Origin: Pestalotiopsis fici W106-1
Taxonomy: Eukaryota; Ascomycota; Sordariomycetes; Amphisphaeriales; Sporocadaceae
Length of the DNA: 64,000 bases
Assembly: GCF_000516985.1 (NCBI RefSeq)
Contig: NW_006917103.1
Coordinates: forward strand, 868,001 to 932,000
Direction of reading: 5' to 3'
Shown here: positions 51,561-61,142 of the stretch, piece after piece
Position numbering within the stretch: the stretch's first letter is position 1
How the letters are laid out: every line of letters starts with the position of its first letter
Program-made: the position numbers and the translations under genes
Notes under the pieces: model-generated
The model's input: only the letters and a program-made list of their open reading frames with translations
The model's database searches: none
What the model was told of the DNA's origin: nothing

Positions 51561-54500
51561 CTACCTGAAAAGCCTAGAACGCCACTGCTGGAACTCTGAT
51601 TCGTTGTTGGAAAACGTGAACCACATCAATTGTCCTTCCCTGGTTAACCCAGCCATATCGACTCGATCTATACCACCGCCAATTCGTACGAGCGGCCACA
51701 CATAGTATCTCTCGGGCACGTGAATAATATCTTCACCGTTTCGCTGTATCCATCCTGACCTCCAGCCAACAATACGAAATTTTGGACGTTGTGAAGTTCC
51801 AGGTATTGCTTGACTCAAGTAGAAGCCAAAAGCTGTGTTATGGTGCTCCTCAATGTGATCACGAATTTCCTGTGGAACTTTCTCTGCCTTTTCGAAGGAT
51901 GATCGGCCCTCCTCCATTTCTCTGCGAATATCGTTGAACTGAAGGCTCTTCGTGTCCAAGATGATGAATGTTGGATCCCCGTGGGACGGTAAACCGCATA
52001 TGATCAGATGGTGCCCATTAGCTGACCAGCTTAGATAGTCCCACTCGAACGTCAATGGTATACTCTGTACGAGTTCGCCATCCTGCATGTCATAGAAACA
52101 TACGCAGCCCTCGTAATATTCATGTTTGCCTATTGCAGCGTATCGACCATCTGGGGATAACGCAATATGGCTCCCATTCACCAACTCGATGTCACCAGTT
52201 TTCACCTCAAACACACCTCCGGTGTCCAGATCTACTCGCATGATTCCAGAATACGTCCTCCATGCCATGAATTGATTGTTGCCCGAGAAGGTAATCTGAG
52301 ATCGGGAAGACATAGATTGACAATCATCTGAGTCTTGTGCACTCCATTCTCCGAGTGCGGAATTGAACCACAACTTCGTGGTAAAGGTGTAGAGCTCTTG
52401 TCCGCTTAATAGCTCAAAAACACGGAGAATGTGGTTGTCGAGGTCCTTCTCTACACAGCATAATAGTTTTCCATCTGGCGATACTTGGCTGTGAAGATGG
52501 CCGAGACCGACATAATTAGTCGTGTGCCGGAACAGGGTTGTGCTATGTGTGTTCACATCAACAAGCTTTATGCTGCCGTTCTGGAGAAAAAGCACAACCT
52601 TTTGCGTTTGAAAAATGGGGATGCAGTACCTGATACTTGGTTCAGTAGACTGCATCAAGTTCGCGTCCACAACTTCGATTTCCTTGGAGCACCGCACACC
52701 AAGCAGTGGCCTCTTCTCATTTTCTGACTGCGAGATGGGGAATAACTCTTCGCCGCGCCACAATGACTTTATCGTGCAGCCATGTTGCCTTTGTCCGTCA
52801 GGACTCCAAAAGTATACTTGGTCACGCTTGGATTCTCTGTGAAGTGTGACAAAATTATCATTCTCAAGCAGAGACATCCCAGTAACGTAACTACCACATT
52901 CAAGCGTATGTAGTAGGTGTCCACTTGAGTCCCATATATTGAGTGTGCCATCCAAAGAAGCGGATGCCATCCGGCCATTTCGACTGCACGATACGTTGTA
53001 GACAGGTGCAGTGTGCCGGTGAAGGGAGATGATGGATTTGTCGGACAAGTCTACTACATGGAGATCGTAATCTCCCCCATCTCGGGATAAATCTTCCTCG
53101 ACGCCCTGAAAAAGTCGATATCCCTGCCAAAGCACAACACGACTATTATATGTCAGACGATGTTCGTACCACGCGTTGCTGTGTGTTAACCGAGGAAGAT
53201 CGAATGATGCCGGATCTTCCATCACATCGAGCTTGGACCAGACTCTGAGAATATTTCCAACAATACGTGAAGACATGATTTCCCCTTCATTGTTTACGAT
53301 CATCTCCTGGGAAAATTGGTCTTCACTTCTGTCGTTGCCGCTACCAGACACGTATTCCAGGAATGTGCAAAGTTCGTTGAAGTACTCATGAATGACAGAA
53401 TCCTTTTCCAGCGATTTTTGGAGTTTGTTCCTGTCCTCAATTCTTGTCTCCATAAGATTGTAGGAACTTTCACACTGACCTTGCCTGTTCCATACAAATA
53501 CATTCTTTCTAGTACTGCTGACAAGCTTCCCGTTGGGTAGAAAGGCGATATTCTGGACGTCATGATGGTGGTGACAAGTATACAGTCGCTCACCATTGAG
53601 GCGTACGACTGTCACGTCCTTATACTGTTCTTCGAAGTCCAGTTGCTGGTAACCAGAGCTGGCATGGCTGTAAAGGCAAGCAATTAAACCACCAGAAGGG
53701 AAAGTTGCAACCTTTCCGATTCCTCCATGAAAATGGTCATCCGGTGGAGCCAAGTCTTCGAGCTCCATGGTCTGAACATGAGGATCCCATTCGTCGGGCA
53801 TGGAAGGCGGCTTAACAATCCAGTCTGGAATATCGCTTGCATAGGTTTCTCGTATCACACTCTTCATGGGGCTGAAAATGAGAGCCGAGATGTATATCTG
53901 TAATGGATAATGCTCAATGGTTTGTCGATGGAAAAGGAGGAACCGATGAGCGTCTTTCAAAAAGCTCATGATCTCCGATGCGGCCACGGTCTGGGCCTAC
54001 AAGAGGATGATTTAGCGGACTGGTGTATAGCTTTTGAAGTGGTTACATACCTTGATAGCCAAAATCAATTTCTCCACACTGGCTGACCCAACCACGTACT
54101 GCTGGAGAAGGCTCAGAGCCTCGATCCAGTTGAGAAACTTCTCCTTCAGGAAATTGTACACCATTTGAGATAAACCTCGCACTTCATTCTCGCTTAGATA
54201 AAAGTGGTCAACCCAATGAATACAAGAATACCTCAACGGCAGAAGTGGATCAAGTTCCAGAGAGAGTGACCAGGGCGACCAGGGCGGTTCTGCACTAGGC
54301 TTGGCCAAATTGCAGACATTCTTTTTCAAATGTTGCTGCATTACCATCATGCATCTTTCTGCCATATGCTCATGACCTCGGCCGGTATTTTCACCCCCAA
54401 AATGAGTGAAAACATGCTCTTTGGCAGACAGGTGTACAAAATACAACTTGTCTTCGCGAATCAGAAGAAGGGGGCCACACAACCGCACGATTTCTGGGAC

Positions 54501-56558
54501 GACATTCCAGTTCAATTGTGCTTGAGCACCAAGCTCCGCTATTGTCAAAGAGTCCAATGCTACTGCTGCAACTTTGAGTATATCAATGCAATTCTGGGCA
54601 TCGAACTCGTGAGCATCAATGCGGCCTAGTATCTCGTCGTACAATGCTGACAGACTATTGGGAGTCGAATCTAATATTCTTGAATAGTTATGTGGTGACG
54701 CTTGCTTTAACCTCTGGAATACCAACGCCACCCACAGGAATGTGGCGCCCGCGTTCTGCTTGAGACGTTTCTTGATTGATGCGTGTTGCTCTGGCTCCAT
54801 TTGAAGTTCGCCAACTTTGTGATCGATGTATGAGTTGACGGGTGAACTCATTGAAATGTTATCAAGCTCGAGGACATGTGTTGCACGGCATTTGCGCAGA
54901 GTGTTTTCGTTGTTTTGGCTTAACGGGCGACTGGTAACCATGATTTTGACTCGCGGGCAGACTTGGACCGTATTCGCAATCAGGCCGATCAACTCATCCA
55001 AGCCCTGTTCGCATTCGTCCAAAGCATCAACGATCAAAACCACTCGGGGAAGGGACACGTCCTCCACCATGTTTTGTAGAATTTTAGAAAGAGCGGCAAA
55101 GGCATTGCTATCAGTGAAGAGGCTTTCTCCAGAGGAATCCCATTGCGCCCTCAAATGAGATACCAGATGCTTCTTTTGATCAGCCAGATGCCACACGAGC
55201 CCTCCTACAATCGCCGTGGATTTATTGTGCTTATCCTCGGCTGATTGAGCGAAGAAAAATGAAAGGACCGAGTCATCGGCGTCGGGGCGCTCCATGGATT
55301 CTGTGATGTCGCGCATTATGCCCATTGTCAACATCGTCTTGCCTGCGCCAGGGCCACCTCGCACCCAAAGAAGCCGCGCGTCTACCTCGTCATTGTTGAT
55401 AAACGTCTTGTACTCTTCAGTATCTAGTACCCATTGACATGCCTCAGCCAACAGAGGTTCCTTGCGGCTCTCGATAGTTCTTACTTCGTCCCGAGAAGCA
55501 ACGGTCAGACCTCTCAGGGCTCTCAAGCACTTCATGTCTTCATCTTCCATCCGCCATTCTTGTTGTTTTGCAGTCTGCCTCTCGATCGCAGTGGGGACTG
55601 CTTGTAGACCTGCGAGTACTTCGTTCAACTGCCTCTCCCGAGTTTCGGCAGAAGTTTTGAGATGGCTAAGCTTTGCGAAATCGTTGAACTTTTCGCTATC
55701 CCTTTCCACAAGCTCCTCAGCGTCCTTGACAGTTTTCAGAGCACCTTGCCAATCATCAAGACCCAAGGCCCCCCTTAGGAAGTTGTATCCTTGTTGGCGA
55801 TGATACGATAGGACAGCTCGAATAGAATATGAGATCATGGCTTTGTACAGGCTGGTCACCCCAGACTCAAGGCTTCTGCTCAGACGCTCGAGGTTGTCGT
55901 CACGCTTAGGACTCCGACTAATGTCGAGCAAAAGCGGGATCATTGCGGAGTACCATTCCAGGCGTGATAAAATGTAGATCATACCACTACGGTTTTTCTC
56001 ATTCTGCTCCAAGGGCTCAACAATCAGGCTCAGGCCAAGAAATACACTGGTGCAAGCTGACGTCGCGATTGGGTCACCGGTGAGGGATATTACACCGCCA
56101 ATAGTCTCTTTGAACTTCAAGATTGGACCCGTGATTTCCTTGGCGTTTTGCAGTCTTTTTGCCAGTTTTTCTGTCTTATCGAGGCCAGAAGCGATGATCT
56201 TGAGCATGTCCTCTTGTGAAACTGTGTCATGTGTTGCAGGGACTTTCTTGTTCGAGTCCGCGGTATCGGCCGTTGCAATCTGGTAGGCCATAAGATCCTC
56301 AAACTTGCCCAGAAGGCCACTGTCGTCAATTCTCAATGCCTTGTATGCCTGTTCCCAGATTCTCGAGGCATGATCACTCGCTTCATGAAGTGATGGCGGA
56401 GATGTGTCGGATTCCAGGTGTGGTGCGCCTTGCTGAGCGGCATCTGCAATAAGCGGCTGAGATCCTGCGTCCCCTTGTACCTGTAGTGCATTGCCTGTAG
56501 ATTTACTGGAATGCTCGGAACGCTTCAAGCGTGACCATGCTTTCTTCGCTTTCTTCAT
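51561..56558 (-). CDS. NACHT-WD40 NLR-type STAND protein
   Basis: Joins: 56558-54051, 53996-51561 (1647 aa), one 54-nt phase 0 intron (GTATGT...TTGTAG). The N-terminal helical region ('HASRIWEQAYKALRIDD', 'FKETIGGVISLTGDPIATSA') matches the N-terminal domain of fungal NWD NTPases (NACHT_N type). The NACHT NTPase has Walker A 'LLWVRGGPGAGKTML' and Walker B 'RVVLIVDALDECEQG', then the winged-helix-like 'YDEILGRIDAHEF' region. Exon 2 encodes diverged WD40-like blades ('HTAPVYNVSCSRNGRMAS', 'SLDGTLNIWDSSG', 'SGNNQFMAWRTYSG'), not the near-identical repeats of HET-D/E. Such proteins sense ligands through the propeller and oligomerise to trigger non-self or incompatibility responses. The ligand and the effector mode are unknown. 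Confidence 0.93.
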
Positions 56559-56989
56559 CGTAGGAGTGCTGTATTTGGGGAATCATGCATACAGCTTCAC
56601 TTGCCCCGCAGGTAGAGGCAATTTCAGATGTTGCTCTTTCCCGAGCCTTATGAGGGGTTCCCGTCGTGAGCCCAACAATCCTTGGTCTTTTATTGGGCTG
56701 CTGCAGACCGGGTGTTGCGGCTTGGAGGCGGTGCCTGATCGCCGAATGATTGGCCACATATGGGGGCTTCGAACTCGGCTACGAAATGTCGTGTCACATC
56801 CTCGCGCAAAATGTAACTTATGCATCGCTCGGGATTTGAGCGTACGCCATGTTTCCAGCAAACCAATTCATTTACCCACCATGATCCTATTCTATGCTAA
56901 TGCAAGATCGATGATTGCATACAATATGATTGTACAAAAATGATATTTATTGTCGGCGCTTAAGCTGTAATGGAATCAAGTCAACTCTT
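56559..56989. other. Intergenic, no gene seen
   Basis: NLR promoter and the 3' flank of the unassigned minus-strand gene. Confidence 0.5.
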
Positions 56990-57775
56990 TCATCCACGCA
57001 TATAGCCTTGCGGCCACCATCTCTCCAACACACCTCTCCAATATCGCGAGATGACATCTTCTACTCTTGAAGGTACCCAGTCGACATTCCTTATCTGCCT
57101 TTGGCTCCATATATTGGCGAGAGGACACACCAGCAATGCAAATACTGGAAATGCAAAGACTACATAGTGGACTTGATCCCATCTAGGCTCCATCTCGGCA
57201 TTCAAAGGTAAAAGTCGAATGTTTCCCACTAGCAAAGTTTACCAGTAAACGGCCGTGCATTTGAGCCGCAATTCCCGTTCAACAGTAAATTGAGAGAAAA
57301 GAGAGTTCAAACAAGACGCTGCTTTATTGCTAGTCCTGCCAAAAAGAAAAATTTGTAGCACTCTTTATGTTTCTGACCGTAGGCAGCTGCTCGCTATGTA
57401 CATACATGATGTTCTTCGACCCTTGTCCACTTCATCCGAGGAAAGATTCATCTGCTTGAATCTCCTTTCTGTGTCCGCCAAAGTAAACTGCTCGTCATCC
57501 GTGATCGTTCGTATGCATATTCGTGTCTCATTGCCACGGAGACTATCGCATGGAGTTTCATCTACCACCACGTAATCAAAATCATAGGGCTTTCCGGGAC
57601 TCCCTTTCGGTTTTTCATGATACATCTGGGCCCTCTTATCAGCGAGTAGCCAGTCCACGATCATTTGTTTGACCAATGGAGTGCTCGCAGTGTCAACTTC
57701 ATTGCTGATCTCTGGAGGACCACTGGTCTCTGGAATCCAATAGCCGTAAGCATCAGGCGGGATATTTATGCGCTC
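56990..57775 (-). CDS. Unassigned two-exon open frame, in frame with the kinase stop
   Basis: Starts directly after the TAG of the kinase gene and stays in its frame: 57775-57406 then 57228-56990 (intron GTATGT...GCTAG, 177 nt, phase 1). 202 codons after the TAG. The first part is soluble and acidic ('YDFDYVVVDETPCDSLRGNE', 'FTLADTERRFKQMNLSSDEV'). The second has a hydrophobic segment 'YVVFAFPVFALLVCPLANIW' and an aromatic/basic end 'YWRGVLERWWPQGYMRG'. The only early ATG (57664-57662, in KQMIVDW) would give about 165 residues. Composition and the matching splice phase argue for real coding sequence, but no family is recognised. It may be a separate gene, an alternative 3' end of the kinase, or a remnant. 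Confidence 0.4.
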
Positions 57776-59187
57776 CTAACGCTTTGCGGTTGTGCCTGCT
57801 TGCCATAGTCCTTTCGATGTTTCCACAACCTTGTTGACGACCTGCCCCGGTCTCAAACTGGCTGGAACAGAGGTTACGCCGCTCATGGCGACATCTCCAT
57901 CGCTGTCAGCCTTATTACTGCTGCCGCCGTAGCCGGAATCCTGGCCGCCACGGTTCTCCGTCATGCTGATGCCCGAGTCGGTCTTGGTTTGTTGGCTGGC
58001 GAGCGCGGGTGCGCCAGGAGTCGGTTCCTTGCTCTTGGCACCATCCATCATGGCTGCTGCCAACTGCCCTTCTCGGAGCTTGTTGATTGCCCTCACAGTG
58101 TCAATGGCAGCATGCAGTGTGCGACGGGCATTGAAGTTCTTCTTGACTGTCGGCAGCAGGTTCTGGCCCTTGTCACCATCCGTAGTCGTGCTGTACCCTG
58201 CCACAAAGGTGTGGCTCAGCGCTTCGTGGGCTGTCATACGCTTGTTAGGGTCGATGGTCAGACAACGGCGAATAAAGTCCTTGGCAGCTTCTGAGACACC
58301 GCGCCAGTAGTCTGCAGGCTGGAAGCTGTAGTCTGCATTGAGAATGGCCTGCATCTCTTCGAAATCCGAGTCGCGGTCGAATGGCGTGTAACCGCAAAGC
58401 AGGAAATAGGTAATGACACCCATGGCCCAGATGTCGACGGGCTTGCCGTGTCCCGACTTCTTGAAGATCTCCGGAGCCATGTAGCCAGGGGTTCCGCAGG
58501 TGGTTGTCAGGACGTGGAATTGCTCCTCGTCCATAATGCGACTCAAGCCAAAATCGGCAATCAACAGGTCGGCATTATCCTCGGGTGTGCGAAAAAGGAG
58601 GTTCTCGGGCTTCAGGTCGCGATGTACAATGCCGTGATCGTGCAGATAGGCGACAGCCGATAGTGTTGAGCGGATCAGGTCTGCCGCATCCGACTCGTAG
58701 TAGGACCCCTTTCTGCAGATGCGATCGAACAGCTCACCGCCGAGGGCCAAGTCTGTTACCAAGTACAGGTTGTTCATCGTCTCGAAGTAGTCAACCAGCG
58801 TCAGGATATTTTGGTGGCCCATCGATACTTTCTTAAGCACTGCGATTTCATTTCGGACCTGTAAGAGCACCACGCTGTCAGCTACTGGACGCTGGTTCAG
58901 GTTATGATATGCGAATGTACAGGCTGTCGTTTGTTCTGGGGAGATTGCTGACGCCCTGCCCGCTATTTGACGAATCGTAAACATACCATGTGCTCTCTTC
59001 CAGCCATGAGCCTCTTGTTGATGACCTTGGCAGCATAGTATCTGCCGGTATCAATGTGAACGCATTCTTTCACCACCGAGTACGAGCCAGCACCCAGCGT
59101 CTTTCCAACCTTATAGCGACACGGCTGTATCTGCGGGTTCGGCCGACCTGGCGATCCGCCGTTGGTTTGTGTAGCCGGGGCAGCCAT
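57776..59187 (-). CDS. Calcium/calmodulin-dependent protein kinase (CaMK1 type)
   Basis: Joins: 59187-58987, 58858-57776 (427 aa), phase 0 intron GTATGT...TTACAG. Kinase motifs: glycine loop 'LGAGSYSVVKE' (31-41), Lys in 'YYAAKVINKRL', catalytic loop 'HGIVHRDLKPENLLF', 'IADFGLSR', 'CGTPGYMAPEIFKKSGHGK' and 'DIWAMGVITYFLLCGYTPF'. After the domain, 'NFNARRTLHAAIDTVRAINK' fits the autoinhibitory/calmodulin-binding helix of fungal CaMKs, followed by a Ser/Gly-rich tail. It phosphorylates Ser/Thr in calcium signalling. The start at 59187 (MAAPATQTNGG) is preceded by an open frame of unlikely composition. The TAG stop is followed in frame by a further open frame. Confidence 0.95.
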
Positions 59188-61142
59188 TGTGAGTGTCTGC
59201 AGAGGCAATGAAGAAAGCGACAACGATTCCTGTTGTTGAGTTGTAAATAGGAAATTCAGCGCGACTTGGATTTTTTTTTTTGTCCTCTTCGTATTTTCAG
59301 GGGAGTCGACAGCCACACGGCGCGTCGTCGCAAGGCTTTCGTCAGTAAGTTCAGGGACTTTGCCGCTACTGTTTCGTGCTTATCAACCGATTCGTAGCGG
59401 AAGAGGGGTCAAGTGGAGGACCTGTAGGCACTGGGGGGAAAACAGCAGTTGACTGAGGATCAATTTGAAATTTGGCGCCTTTTGAGTTATTTGCTATTCC
59501 AGAATGCTGGGAGCAGCAATCGGTTTAGAGGGTATCAATAAAATGGGAGACGGAGATAATTCAGAAAGAAAAAGAGACTGAAGTGCGACCAAGTGTATTG
59601 TTGGTGCCGGCCGCGGTGTAGTTTGGGGGGGGCTCAACGAGGAGGGATAAGAGAAAAAACACGACGGGAATTGGAGATTCCCAAAGGGGAGGGAAGATCG
59701 CCCGAGGACTGACGTAGGCAAATGTACGCAGGAGATAGATTCGTCGCAAGGCAGACGACGGGCTTCTTTTGCACACGTCACACTGGCAGATTGCGATGAG
59801 CCCCCTCTCAGAGACTTTCTCTTTCTTTGAAACGCTCAAATCAGAGGCGATTGCGCATTCTTGGAGAAAAGATCATCAGTTTTCAAATCTCCTTCCAATG
59901 CCCAACAACACCTTACGTACCACCACCACAGTTATTAACAACAGTACGGGGAAACAGCCCAAGCAACAAGCCAAGATTAAGGGACGTGGATAGAAACCCA
60001 CTAACAGCCCCAAGGTTCAAGCCATCAGCACCGTCTGACTGGCCCTCTACCCTGCTGTAGCCAATCATCTTGTCTGCTAAAAGGTCTCAGACACATGTGA
60101 AAAGTGGGGATCGTCATCAGAACAGTCTGGGCCATTATGAATGCACTGCATGAGCCAGAGACAAGAGACGAGTCTGTTCCATAAATAGCATTTGATGAGA
60201 AGATAATATGGTTTGTTCTTCCCGTGTTATCTCCTAGAACCTGAATACCTGCATGTTCAAACAAAGATCTGACCATATTTGACTGGTAGCACATCAAGAA
60301 AGTCCATGTGCCTCGATTCGTGCTGTTGTTATGGCGCCAACATTGTCACGGACAAGCACCTAATAAGGTGGCTACATTACATCGCCTCAGCGGAATATCC
60401 TAAGCTGGAGGAACAGTATAGCAAGGGGGTACACCAAAAACTTTATCTGAATGTTTACCAACCTTTTATAGTATGCTTGCGCGCATGCCTTTGATATCAT
60501 GAACTTCACATTTAGACTTTGGCATATCGAGGGCCATCAAATTGGGAAGGGCTTCTGTCTTTCAACCGGCAGTACTGCAAAGTACCGTTAGTTGGGTTGA
60601 TTGCTACTACATTCTCAGAACAAATCTAGGACTTTACCCAAAGCTTATATCTCGAGAAAGACGATGGACACACGATGGATTTGCGCCCCGCCACATTTGA
60701 CTGGCTGGCCCTTCTAGCTGTACATATTTACGATGCTATCAGTGCGCAACGGTCGGCACTATGATTTTGCGGCGTCCAAGCGATGGTTGCACAAGAGAAG
60801 CGTCATTGGCGAATAGACGATAAGACACCGGGTGTTTCTCCGCACATGTGCATTCAAAGGGATGACGGCGCCGGGTCAGTGGGAGCCTTACGAAATCAGG
60901 CCTCAGGCTGAGCTGTTCATACTGCGGCCACAATTCACATTGCTAGACTTCATGTTGACATCTCATGTATGCGTTACAAGCGGCAGTCAATCTATCAAAT
61001 ATTATCGCCTCATTAGTGACTTCTGATTGAGAATCCCGTTACACATCTTCCAGCTACAGTTTCCCTGTCTGTGGATAGGTCCTGGAGTCTGACGCCTGGC
61101 GCCTAGCAACATCACTCTCTTCTGAATCAGCCTTGCGATGCG
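59188..61142. other. Intergenic, no gene seen
   Basis: Divergent promoter region between the kinase (minus) and the second NLR (plus); pyrimidine- and G-rich runs near 59270 and 59625. No gene or RNA recognised. Confidence 0.55.

Noticed and set aside
57365..57405. Last 13 codons of the open frame after the GTATGT donor
   Set aside because: Read as intron because splicing at 57406 to 57228 gives a longer, phase-matched protein-like product.
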